Under the pieces are notes generated by a model. It was not told where the DNA came from. It made no database searches and saw nothing but the letters and a program-made list of their open reading frames with translations. Of a stretch of 64,000 nt of DNA, positions 34,160-41,619 are shown piece by piece; position 1 is the stretch's first letter; each line of letters begins with the position of its first letter. The translations under genes were made by a program, and so were the position numbers. The stretch is from Mesoflavibacter sp. (GTDB lineage: Bacteria; Pseudomonadota; Alphaproteobacteria; UBA8366; Aestuariispiraceae): contig CP051228.1 in assembly GCA_017792345.1 (NCBI GenBank), positions 1,302,001 to 1,366,000 on the forward strand. Reading direction: 5' to 3'.

Positions 34160-35191
34160 ATGAGCGAAGAGGCCGCGCCGAAGGCCGATCTCGATGAAAT
34201 CCGGTCGCTGCTGACCGCCCTGCCCGGTCCGGACACCGCCGCGAGCGATGCGGCGCGGGAGCGCGAGGGCCGCCTGACCAAGCCGCCCGGCGCCCTGGGC
34301 CGCCTGGAGGAATTGGCGGAATGGGTTGCGGCCTGGCAGGGGCGCACGCCGCCGGCCATCGAACGGCCGCGCGTCTGCGTCTTCGCCGGCAATCACGGCG
34401 TCGCGGCACGGGGCGTCTCCGCCTATCCGGTTGAGGTCACGGCCCAGATGGTTGCGAATTTCCAGGCGGGCGGTGCCGCGGTGAACCAGCTTTGCGCCGC
34501 CCATGACGCCGAATTGCGCGTCTATGAAATGGCGCTGGACCACCCCACGGCCGACTTCACGCAAGGCCCGGCCATGACCGAGGAGGAATGTGCCACCGCC
34601 ATGGCCTACGGCATGATGTCGGTCGACGAAGGGCTGGACATCCTGTGCCTCGGCGAGATGGGGATCGGCAATTCGACATCCGCCGCCGCCCTGTCCCACG
34701 CGCTGTTCGGCGGCGATGCGGCCGATTGGACCGGGCCCGGCACCGGGGTTGCGGGCGACGCGATGGCGCGCAAGATCGACGCGGTGGACAAGGCGGTGAC
34801 CCTGCATCTGTCCGAGACGCGCGACGCGTTCGACGCGCTGCGACGCCTGGGCGGGCATGAACTGGCGGCCATTGCCGGGGCGATCATTGCCGCGCGGATG
34901 GGCCGCATTCCGGTGATCCTGGACGGCTATGCCTGCACCGCCGCCGCAGCGGTCCTGTTCCGCGCCGATCCGCGCGCCCTGGACCATTGCGTCGTCGGGC
35001 ATCTGTCGGCGGAGCCTGCCCATGCCCGGCTGTGCAAGGCGATCGGCAAACAGCCGATCCTGGATCTGGGCATGCGGCTGGGCGAGGCCTCGGGCGCGGC
35101 CTTGGCCCTGTCCGTCGTGAAATCCGCCGTCGCCTGCCATGCCGGCATGGCCACATTCGACGAGGCGGGCGTCAGCGACAAGGACGCCTGA
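34160..35191 (+). CDS. cobT: Nicotinate-nucleotide--dimethylbenzimidazole phosphoribosyltransferase
   Basis: 343 residues with CobT motifs RLTKPPGALGRLEELA, FAGNHGVAARGVSAYP, CLGEMGIGNSTSAAAL, GGHELAAIAGAIIAARMGRIPVILDGY, and LDLGMRLGEASGAALAL, whose context holds the catalytic glutamate region. It makes alpha-ribazole phosphate from nicotinate mononucleotide and the lower-ligand base. GGAGG lies 8 bp before ATG 34160 and only 2 bp before ATG 34154, so 34160 is preferred. Divergent from cobS, followed after 7 bp by the two-domain kinase gene. No B12 riboswitch is recognisable in the 69-bp divergent gap. Confidence 0.93.
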   Translation: MSEEAAPKADLDEIRSLLTALPGPDTAASDAAREREGRLTKPPGALGRLEELAEWVAAWQGRTPPAIERPRVCVFAGNHGVAARGVSAYPVEVTAQMVANFQAGGAAVNQLCAAHDAELRVYEMALDHPTADFTQGPAMTEEECATAMAYGMMSVDEGLDILCLGEMGIGNSTSAAALSHALFGGDAADWTGPGTGVAGDAMARKIDAVDKAVTLHLSETRDAFDALRRLGGHELAAIAGAIIAARMGRIPVILDGYACTAAAAVLFRADPRALDHCVVGHLSAEPAHARLCKAIGKQPILDLGMRLGEASGAALALSVVKSAVACHAGMATFDEAGVSDKDA

Positions 35192-35198
35192 TCCCGCC

Positions 35199-36734
35199 AT
35201 GACGCCGCCGTCCCAGCAGGATGTCATCGCCTTTCTGTCCGATCCGTCGACCCATGACGGGCAGCGGCCGGAGCGGGTCGAGACCCATGGCGCGATGATC
35301 TTCCTGCTGCCGGACCGCGTCCTGAAGCTGAAGCGCGACGTCACCTATTCCTTCATGGATTTCGGCACGCCGGAGAAGCGGCGCGCCGCCTGCCTGAACG
35401 AGGTGGCCCTGAACTGCCGGACCGCGCCGGATCTCTATTGCGGCACCCTTCCCATCGTTGCGGATGGCGACGGCGGCGGTTTGTGCTTCGGGCCGCCGGA
35501 CACCTGGCCGGAAAGCGCGGTCGAGACCGTGCTGACGATGCACCGGTTCGACAACACGCTGGCGGATGTCTCTCCGACAGACGAGGAACTGACCGAACTG
35601 GCGGAGGCCGTGGCGGCCTTTCATGAAACGGAGCCGCCACTGACGGGGCACGGCGGCGGCGCAGCGATGGCCAGCATTCAGGAGGGCAATCTGGCCTTTC
35701 TGGATCGGGACGGCCATGTCGACACGGCGCTGTGCGACGCGCTGGGCCGGGCCGCCCGTGCGATGCTGAACCGGGTCGCGCCCCGGATCGACCGGCGCGC
35801 GACCGACGGCGCGGTGCGCCATTGTCACGGCGATCTGCACCTCGCCAATGTCTGCCGCTGGCACCGGCATCCGGTGCCGTTCGACTGTATCGAATTCAAC
35901 GATGCCTTCGCCCAGATCGACACGCTCTACGATTTGGCGTTTCTGCTGATGGATCTGGACCGGTCGGGACGGCGGGACGGCGCCGGGTTGGTGCTGAACC
36001 GATATCTGGAAATCCGCCCCGAAGAGATCGGCGCACTGGACCTGCTGCCGCTCTATTTGTCGATGCGCGCCCAGGTGCGGGGCAAGGTCGGACTGGCCGC
36101 CGCCGATCTGGCGGAAGACGACGCAGCCGCTCGCCAACGGTCGGAAGCGGTGGACTTCCTGACCCGGGCGCTGGAGTATCTGTCCCCTGCGCCGCCCATG
36201 CTGGTCGCGGTCGGTGGACCGTCCGGTAGCGGCAAATCGACCCTGGCCCGGCGGCTCGCCCCCCATATCGGGCCCGCACCCGGTGCCTTCATTGCCCGCA
36301 GCGACGCGATCCGCAAACATCTGTACGGCGACGGCGCCCTGACCGATGCCCTGCCCAAATCGGCTTATTCGACGGCGGCCAGCGTCGCGACCTATGCGGA
36401 GATGGAACGTCGCTGCGCCATGGCGCTCGGCGCCGGACACGCGGCCATCGCCGATGCGACCTTCACGCATGCAAACAGCCGCGCCCGCATGATTCCGCTG
36501 GCGGCTGCGGGGAAATGCCGTTTCGTCGGATTCTGGCTGGATCTCGATCTGGAGACCGCAAAATCCCGCGTCGCCGCGCGGCGGGGCGATGCGTCGGACG
36601 CGGATATCAGGGTCGTGGAGGCGCAGTTCCGGTCAGGATGGGGCCGTATCGACTGGCACCGGATCGACGCGACGCTACCGCTGGACGATCAAGTTGATGC
36701 CTGCCTGGCCGTTATCGGAAAAGAAAGGCGTTAG
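35199..36734 (+). CDS. Two-domain protein: aminoglycoside-phosphotransferase-like kinase plus P-loop kinase
   Basis: 511 residues. The N half (about 1-330) has a protein-kinase-like fold of APH type: Lys in LKLKRDVTYSFMDF, the catalytic HCHGDLHLANVC loop and the metal Asp segment FDCIEFNDAFAQIDTLYDLAF. The C half (about 345-511) is an adenylate-kinase-like P-loop enzyme (AVGGPSGSGKSTLARRL, DATFTHANSRAR, a Walker-B-like FWLDLDLETAKSRVAARRG). Proteins of this architecture are widespread and uncharacterised; the antibiotic name is only structural. It starts 7 bp after cobT and overlaps the convergent gene by 4 bp. Substrate unknown. Confidence 0.85.
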   Translation: MTPPSQQDVIAFLSDPSTHDGQRPERVETHGAMIFLLPDRVLKLKRDVTYSFMDFGTPEKRRAACLNEVALNCRTAPDLYCGTLPIVADGDGGGLCFGPPDTWPESAVETVLTMHRFDNTLADVSPTDEELTELAEAVAAFHETEPPLTGHGGGAAMASIQEGNLAFLDRDGHVDTALCDALGRAARAMLNRVAPRIDRRATDGAVRHCHGDLHLANVCRWHRHPVPFDCIEFNDAFAQIDTLYDLAFLLMDLDRSGRRDGAGLVLNRYLEIRPEEIGALDLLPLYLSMRAQVRGKVGLAAADLAEDDAAARQRSEAVDFLTRALEYLSPAPPMLVAVGGPSGSGKSTLARRLAPHIGPAPGAFIARSDAIRKHLYGDGALTDALPKSAYSTAASVATYAEMERRCAMALGAGHAAIADATFTHANSRARMIPLAAAGKCRFVGFWLDLDLETAKSRVAARRGDASDADIRVVEAQFRSGWGRIDWHRIDATLPLDDQVDACLAVIGKERR

Positions 36735-37699
36735 CCGTCGACGCCGTCGGTCTTATCGGGACGCAGGAAGGGAATGCTGACATCCTGATCCGGGACGACC
36801 ATGATCGACACGGCCTTTTCGCCATTCGCCGCATCATAGGGCAGGATCAGCCGCTGATAGGACACCCAATCCGGTTCCGCCTCGTCGACCGCAAACAGGG
36901 CACGGACATGGCCGTAATGCGGCTTGCCGGTCCGGATCGCCTCGAAATAGGGTTCCGAGACGACCTGTTCGAATTCGATGTCGGAATGGCCATGGGTCGA
37001 CAAGGTGCCGATCACGTCGCGCGCCCATTCCTTGCCCAGATAGGACACCATATGCGCCTTCTGCCCGATCGACCGGTAGAACAGGCTGCCCGGCGCATTC
37101 GATTCCGACAGCATCAGGGAATAGGGGGTGACGGCGCGGAACGGGCTGTCGAAATGTTCCAGCCGGCCTGCCGCACTGGCTTTCCACCGGTCGTGGGCGG
37201 CCTTCAGCAGCGGCTTCGCGCTGTCCAGGTCATCCAGCCCATGCGCCTCATAGGCGATCATGGTCTTCGGTGTCTCGCCCCTATAATCCTCCAACTCCTT
37301 GATCCGGCGCGCGGCCGCCCGGGGCGAGGTAAAGCTTTCCGTCGCCCAACCGCCGTAACGGAAGGTCAACTCGACTCGCCCGCCCAGGCCTTCGCTGCCG
37401 AGCGACTTCAGGACGGCGCGCAGGGCGCCCGGTTCCACATTCTGGATGTCCCATTCCACGCCGATCCCGGCACCGGTGCGTTCGATCCGCACCATGCCCA
37501 GGCGGCGCAGCGCGATGCGCGCCTCCACGCCGCCGCGCGGGAAGGGGTCGCCCTCACCGACATAACCGCCGCGAGGATGGTCGTTCGCCGACACGCGGTA
37601 CGGCCGAAAGTCGCCCGCGTCGTCGACCCACCACCCGATATTCCGAACCGGGTCGCGCAACTCCGACATTTGCCGTGTAACGCCGCGCGTTAACAGCAC
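36731..37699 (-). CDS. Protein of unknown function, possibly PAS-like C half
   Basis: 322 residues, no signal or membrane segment. The first half is beta-rich with arginines (GWWVDDAGDFRPYRVSANDHPRGGYVG, VELTFRYGGWATESF). The second half (about 190-300; SLMLSESNAPGSLFYRSIGQKA, YGHVRALFAVDEAEPDWVSYQRLILPYD) has the length and alternation of a PAS-like sensor domain, but I cannot confirm it. GTG 37699 with GGGAGGG 4 bp upstream decides the start over ATG 37669, which has no ribosome-binding site. Convergent with the kinase gene, overlapping by 4 bp. Confidence 0.75.
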   Translation of the reverse strand: MLLTRGVTRQMSELRDPVRNIGWWVDDAGDFRPYRVSANDHPRGGYVGEGDPFPRGGVEARIALRRLGMVRIERTGAGIGVEWDIQNVEPGALRAVLKSLGSEGLGGRVELTFRYGGWATESFTSPRAAARRIKELEDYRGETPKTMIAYEAHGLDDLDSAKPLLKAAHDRWKASAAGRLEHFDSPFRAVTPYSLMLSESNAPGSLFYRSIGQKAHMVSYLGKEWARDVIGTLSTHGHSDIEFEQVVSEPYFEAIRTGKPHYGHVRALFAVDEAEPDWVSYQRLILPYDAANGEKAVSIMVVPDQDVSIPFLRPDKTDGVDG

Positions 37700-37721
37700 G
37701 ATACCCTCCCGTCCTGTACTG

Positions 37722-37751
37722 CGGGATTCCGGTCGCCCAACCGGAATCCCG
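37722..37751 (-). terminator. 12-bp perfect hairpin after the XRE regulator gene
   Basis: Arms CGGGATTCCGGT and ACCGGAATCCCG with a 6-nt loop, beginning 5 bp after the regulator's stop codon on the minus strand. There is no T-run after it, so it may act as a terminator with other factors or as a 3' stabiliser. Confidence 0.5.
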
Positions 37752-37756
37752 GTGCA

Positions 37757-38107
37757 TCATTTGGCCGAGGAACAGGCCTTGATCAGGTTCAGCACCTGAT
37801 TTCGAACGCCTTCGTCTTCAATCGCGTCGATCTGCTTTGCCATGTGAATCGTGCGGCGCGGCAGGAAGTTTTCGTTGACGTCGCCGTCATATTCCATGTC
37901 TTCGAAGAAGAAACTGACCGGCACTTCCAACGCGTTGGCAAGCGCCCAGAGGCGGCTCGATCCAATCCGGTTGGCACCTTTTTCGTATTTCTGAACCTGC
38001 TGAAAACTGATCCCCAGCAGATTGCCGAGCTTTTCCTGGCTCAGCCCCTTCGCGGCGCGGGCTTCGCGCACACGGCGTCCGACATGCGCGTCGATGGGAT
38101 GAGGCAT
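37757..38107 (-). CDS. XRE-family regulator, PraR-like
   Basis: 116 residues. The helix-turn-helix spans about 8-62 (VGRRVREARAAKGLSQEKLG, ISFQQVQKYEKGANRIGSSRL) and is followed by a short acidic linker (FFFEDMEYDGDVNE) and a helical tail. The FQQVQKYEKG recognition helix is typical of a common alphaproteobacterial group (PraR in rhizobia). ATG 38107 with AAGGA upstream gives the standard length; an open extension to 38185 crosses the palindrome at 38131 and is not coding. That palindrome, 24 bp before the start, suggests autoregulation. Confidence 0.9.
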   Translation of the reverse strand: MPHPIDAHVGRRVREARAAKGLSQEKLGNLLGISFQQVQKYEKGANRIGSSRLWALANALEVPVSFFFEDMEYDGDVNENFLPRRTIHMAKQIDAIEDEGVRNQVLNLIKACSSAK

Positions 38108-38409
38108 AACGTAATCCTTTCTATGTATCGTTCCGCAATTCTTGCGGAATCCAAATTCGCCCCCACAGCGAATCAGGTCGTCCACGCCAGTCGCATCCGT
38201 TAGAATATCGCGTCAAACCTCCCGTACCACAAGATTTTCAGGGAATCCGACCGGATGTCCCCCGGCGATTGCAGCGCCGGGGACGATCACGATATGGCGT
38301 TGTGCGCTGGTGCCTTCGGATCGGTCCCGGGGCCAAGGATGGACAGATGGCAGGGACTCCCGGATAACGGTTGGGACGGTTTCGGACAAGTCCACCCACG
38401 GCTGGCGAG
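38108..38409. other. 302-bp intergenic region with operator-like palindrome and a GC hairpin
   Basis: No gene is convincing here on either strand. It holds the palindrome at 38131-38149 beside the XRE gene and a strong GC hairpin at 38260-38282 (CCCCGGCG / CGCCGGGG, 7-nt loop) that could shape the leader of the J-domain gene or separate the two divergent units. The remainder shows nothing I recognise. Confidence 0.5.
38131..38149. promoter_or_regulatory. Perfect palindrome TTCCGCAA-TTC-TTGCGGAA, candidate XRE operator
   Basis: Eight-base perfect arms with a 3-bp centre, 24 bp upstream of the PraR-like regulator's start codon. Position and symmetry fit autorepression by a dimeric XRE protein. 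No other copy was noticed in the window. Binding is inferred. Confidence 0.5.
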
Positions 38410-39090
38410 ATGAACGACGCATCGACCACGGGTCACAAGCAATCCTATTCGATCCCCTGCGCGACGGAATTCCGGGACCGGGTGCTGGCTCTGGCCGAGG
38501 CGCGGGGCGTCAATGCCGCCGATCTGGCGCGCTCGGTCATTCTGGTCCTGCCCCTTCCGGTGATCGAGGCCGCACCGGATCCGGGCGATCCCGACCGCGA
38601 GGACCGGGAAACGATCACCCTGAAATCCGGCCCGGACAAGGGCAAACCCTGGAAGCGCAAGCCACGTCTGCAGGTGCGCCTGCCCGCCGGCTACGACCCG
38701 GTCCTGCTGCGCAAGGCGCTGGGACTGGCATTGAGCCTGGAACGGGGAGAGCAGCGCCTGATCCTGGAGGCCGCATCCCGTCCGACGCGCGAAGCGGAAT
38801 CGGCCCGGGCGCGGGCGGAAACCGAACAGGCGCATGAAAAGAGCGCCCGCCTGATGGCGGCGGTGCATGTCCTGGCGGGGGAGCGCCTGCCTCATGCCGT
38901 ACGAACCCGAGACGAGGCCCTGTTCGTCCTGGGCTTCCCGCCCGGGGCCCGGCCGGATGCCTCGGCGATCAAGTCGCGCTACCGGCAGCTTGCCACCGTG
39001 CACCATCCCGACAGCGATACCGGTGACACCAGCCGCATGGCGCAACTGAACCAGGCGATGAGTTTCATGAGAGGGTATATCAAAAATTAG
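38410..39090 (+). CDS. DnaJ-domain (J-domain) protein with unknown N-terminal part
   Basis: 226 residues. The C terminus (about 175-226) is a J domain: LFVLGFPPGARPDASAIKSRY, then LATVHHPDSDTG with the essential HPD, then RMAQLNQAMSFMRGYI. J domains stimulate the ATPase of DnaK-type chaperones. The N half starts with a short region that could contact DNA or protein (EFRDRVLALAEARGVNAADLARSVI, ribbon-helix-helix-like length) and a central basic, then acidic helical region rich in Ala/Glu/Arg. ATG 38410 is used, with a weak ribosome-binding site. Client proteins unknown. Confidence 0.8.
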   Translation: MNDASTTGHKQSYSIPCATEFRDRVLALAEARGVNAADLARSVILVLPLPVIEAAPDPGDPDREDRETITLKSGPDKGKPWKRKPRLQVRLPAGYDPVLLRKALGLALSLERGEQRLILEAASRPTREAESARARAETEQAHEKSARLMAAVHVLAGERLPHAVRTRDEALFVLGFPPGARPDASAIKSRYRQLATVHHPDSDTGDTSRMAQLNQAMSFMRGYIKN

Positions 39091-39120
39091 TTTTACTCAT
39101 TTTTATTAGCGAGAATTTTG

Positions 39121-39149
39121 TTGACCTTTCGGGATTGCACGCCATTAAT
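39121..39149 (+). promoter_or_regulatory. Sigma70-type promoter for the HTH-prephenate dehydratase gene, leaderless spacing
   Basis: TTGACC (39121-39126), a 17-bp spacer and ATTAAT (39144-39149). Transcription would start about 39156-39158, at the ATG itself, and there is no ribosome-binding site before that ATG. This predicts a leaderless transcript. The surroundings are AT-rich compared with neighbouring genes. Confidence 0.55.
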
Positions 39150-39157
39150 CCCGGCCC

Positions 39158-40285
39158 ATGAGCCTGTCTCGCAGAATCAAGGAGGCCCGCGTCACCGCGG
39201 GTCTGAACCAGAAGGATCTGGCCGACCGGCTGGGGGTGACCCAGTCGACCATCGCCTTGTGGGAGACGGGCAAAACCGCGCCGCGCCGCGCGCTGATGCC
39301 GAAACTGGCCGCCGCCCTGAAAGTGACGTCGGCCTTTATCGAGCACGGCCTGCACGCGGCTTCCGCGCCCGCGCAATACGCCGCCCCGCGCCGTATGGGC
39401 CATGTCAGTCAGGACCGTGAAGCCATGATCGTCAATCCCGCCACCGAAAATCCCGTCATCGCCTTCCAGGGCGTCCCCGGCGCTTTCTCCCATCTTTCCT
39501 GCCGGGCTGCGTTTCCGGCGATGGAACCGATGTCCTGCGCGTCGTTCGAGGATGCCTTCGCGGCGGTGGAGGAAGGCCGGGCCGGTCTGGCAATGATTCC
39601 GATCGAAAATTCGCTGGGTGGCCGGGTCGCGGATATTCACCATCTGCTGCCAGAATCGAACCTGTTCATCGTCGCCGAACATTTTCAGCCGGTGCACCAT
39701 TATCTGCTGGGCCCGAAAGGCGCGACGCTGGAGACGGTGAAGGAAGCGCACAGCCACCAGCAGGCTCTGGCGCAATGCCGCAATACGCTGCGCGAATTGA
39801 AGATCAAGCCGGTCGCCGCCGCCGATACCGCCGGGGCCGCCATGGCGGTGGCCGAGTTGAACGACCCGACCATCGCCGCCGTCGCCTCCTCCCTTGCGGC
39901 AGAGACCTATGGCCTGGAAATCCTGCGCCCGCGCATCGAGGACCGAATCGGCAATGTGACGCGCTTCGTCGTCATGTCGCGCACGCGGATCGAGCCGGAC
40001 CCGCGTTCCGGCCCGTGCCTGACCAGTTTCGTCTTCACCGTGCGCAGCGTCCCGGCCTCCCTCTACAAGGCGATGGGCGGCTTCGCGACCAACGGCGTCA
40101 ACATGATCAAGCTGGAAAGCTATATCAGCGTCGGCGACGATTCCCGCGCCCGCTTCTATGCCGAGATCGAGGGCCATCCGGCCGAAAAGGCCGTCGACCG
40201 CGCCATGGAGGAACTGCAGTTCTTCACCAACAACGTGAAACTGCTGGGCGTCTATCCCCAGGCGGAGTTCCGCCAGGACGATTAG
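39158..40285 (+). CDS. pheA: Prephenate dehydratase with N-terminal XRE DNA-binding domain and C-terminal ACT domain
   Basis: 375 residues in one uninterrupted frame. Residues 1-63 are a complete XRE helix-turn-helix (RRIKEARVTAGLNQKDLADR, VTQSTIALWETGKTAPRRAL); 64-98 are a linker; 99-275 are prephenate dehydratase (IAFQGVPGAFSHLSCRAAFP, IPIENSLGGRVADIHHLL, catalytic NVTRF at 267-270); about 285-365 are an ACT domain with GVNMIKLESYIS, the alphaproteobacterial form of the phenylalanine-binding ESRP motif. It converts prephenate to phenylpyruvate in phenylalanine synthesis. The HTH fusion is not part of the usual enzyme and suggests phenylalanine-responsive DNA binding. Met90 could be an internal start, but its ribosome-binding site is weak. 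Confidence 0.88.
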   Translation: MSLSRRIKEARVTAGLNQKDLADRLGVTQSTIALWETGKTAPRRALMPKLAAALKVTSAFIEHGLHAASAPAQYAAPRRMGHVSQDREAMIVNPATENPVIAFQGVPGAFSHLSCRAAFPAMEPMSCASFEDAFAAVEEGRAGLAMIPIENSLGGRVADIHHLLPESNLFIVAEHFQPVHHYLLGPKGATLETVKEAHSHQQALAQCRNTLRELKIKPVAAADTAGAAMAVAELNDPTIAAVASSLAAETYGLEILRPRIEDRIGNVTRFVVMSRTRIEPDPRSGPCLTSFVFTVRSVPASLYKAMGGFATNGVNMIKLESYISVGDDSRARFYAEIEGHPAEKAVDRAMEELQFFTNNVKLLGVYPQAEFRQDD

Positions 40286-40332
40286 AATATCGGGCGCATA
40301 ACCGGCGCCATCCGGGATCGGTCCACCGGTCT

Positions 40333-40360
40333 CGTGCTCCTGCGGAAGCAGGAGCCTTCG
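40333..40360. repeat. REP-like hairpin repeat, copy 1
   Basis: CGT, then GCTCCTGC-GGAA-GCAGGAGC, then CTTCG. The 8-bp perfect stem with GGAA loop recurs at 40451 and, with a GAAA loop, at 59885. Intergenic, between the convergent pheA and nudC genes. Confidence 0.7.
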
Positions 40361-40391
40361 TGGGGCTGGCGCCGGTGCGAAAACGACGAAG

Positions 40392-40411
40392 ATTCCCGCT
40401 TCCGCAGGAAT
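40392..40411. repeat. REP-like hairpin, diverged inverted unit
   Basis: ATTCCCGC-TTCC-GCAGGAAT, an 8-bp stem with one mismatch and the loop complementary to that of the flanking units. It sits between two direct copies, giving a plus-minus-plus mosaic. Confidence 0.55.
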
Positions 40412-40450
40412 ACAGGAGAGGGGGCCGTAACGATCCGGCATCCCCATCCC

Positions 40451-40478
40451 CGTGCTCCTGCGGAAGCAGGAGCCTTCG
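40451..40478. repeat. REP-like hairpin repeat, copy 2
   Basis: Identical to the 40333-40360 copy over 28 bp (CGTGCTCCTGCGGAAGCAGG and onward through CCTTCG). Lies 36 bp beyond the nudC stop codon and could stabilise or terminate transcripts from both sides. Confidence 0.7.
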
Positions 40479-40513
40479 AGGATGGGCATCATGCGAAGAG
40501 TATGTTCGAGGTT

Positions 40514-41443
40514 TTAGCCCGCCGCCAGCCAATCCTGAATCAGGCGGTACGCGATGGAATCGCGGCGCGGCAGGGCGAAGCTCTCGTCTTCGGGGCTGTT
40601 CGCCACCTCGTCGCGGGTCACCCAGCGAGCGGATTCCAGCTCGTCCAGATCGACCTTCAGGTCGGTCGCCGTCGCGCGGGCGCTGAAGCCCAGCATGATG
40701 GAAGAGGGGAAGGGCCAGGGCTGGCTGGAATTGTAGGTGACTTCGGCGACAGGCAGGCCGACCTCCTCCATCACCTCGCGGGCGACGGCATCTTCCAGGC
40801 TCTCGCCCGGTTCGACGAAGCCGGCCAGGACCGAACAGCGGCCCGGCGGCCAATCGGCCTGGCGGCCCAGCACGATCCGGTCGGCCCCGTCATGGATCAG
40901 CATGATCACCGCAGGATCGGTGCGCGGAAAGTGTACCGCGCTGCAGCTTTCGTTGGAGCATTTGCGTTCATGACCGCCGCGCGCCGGGCGGGTGCTGGCG
41001 CCGCAGACGCCGCAATAGCGGTGGCGCTGGTTCCAGTGCACCAGACCGCGCGCATAGGCCAGGATCGAGCCCTCGTCCTCGGCCAGCAGGGGCCCGACCT
41101 TGCGCAGATCCTCAAACGCCGCGTTCTCGTCGAGCTGCGGCGGTTCCTCGTGATCCGACAGATCGACGGCGAAATGCGGCGCGCCTTGCGGATCGAAGCC
41201 CAGAAACACGGTTTCCTCGACGATCGACAGGATTTCGGTGCGGGACGCGACGGGCCGCAGACTGGACATGCGCTCGCCCATCACGACGAGGCTGCGACCG
41301 CGCCAGACCGGGACCAGCCGGGCCGCCTCATGGGCCAAAGCGGCGGCCAGCGCCTCCGCATCCATGCGCAGCTTGTCGCCCCGATCCAGCGGACCGGAGG
41401 CGTAGACATTGGGCGGGTGACTGTGATGCGGAACACGCTTCAT
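40514..41443 (-). CDS. nudC: NADH pyrophosphatase / RNA-decapping Nudix hydrolase
   Basis: 309 residues. An N-terminal NUDIX-like domain is followed by a four-cysteine zinc ribbon (RYCGVCGASTRPARGG, KCSNESC), the Nudix box GFVEPGESLEDAVAREVMEEVG and the NudC tail SQPWPFPSSIMLGF that recognises NAD. The enzyme cleaves NADH and removes NAD caps from RNA. ATG 41443 is taken as the start; the frame stays open upstream but with no support. Convergent with pheA, with the REP cluster between the two stops. Confidence 0.92.
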   Translation of the reverse strand: MKRVPHHSHPPNVYASGPLDRGDKLRMDAEALAAALAHEAARLVPVWRGRSLVVMGERMSSLRPVASRTEILSIVEETVFLGFDPQGAPHFAVDLSDHEEPPQLDENAAFEDLRKVGPLLAEDEGSILAYARGLVHWNQRHRYCGVCGASTRPARGGHERKCSNESCSAVHFPRTDPAVIMLIHDGADRIVLGRQADWPPGRCSVLAGFVEPGESLEDAVAREVMEEVGLPVAEVTYNSSQPWPFPSSIMLGFSARATATDLKVDLDELESARWVTRDEVANSPEDESFALPRRDSIAYRLIQDWLAAG

Positions 41444-41619
41444 GGCGGCGCGAGAGTGGCACGCGCCGCGAGCGGCATCAACGCCCGAAAACGGCGACGG
41501 ATTCGGCCCCGCCTTGCGTCGGGAAGGGAGCGGCGGCAAGATTCCGGGAAAAGCCGCCCGGTCCTGTCATAGCCCGTGCCGGTAACGCAGCTATGCGGAC
41601 GCAAACGGGAGAGAGTACC

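Noticed and set aside
33293-35344. 683-residue frame that would extend cobS by over 400 residues
   Set aside because: The extension is antisense to the whole of cobT and has no homology; ATG 34090 gives a normal CobS.
35199-36734. Aminoglycoside resistance gene
   Set aside because: The APH-like fold is fused to a P-loop kinase, a common housekeeping architecture of unknown substrate; nothing supports drug resistance.
40333-40478. Short repeats considered as a CRISPR array
   Set aside because: Only two identical units, an inverted diverged one between them, and no regular spacer length or cas genes; REP-like hairpins explain it.
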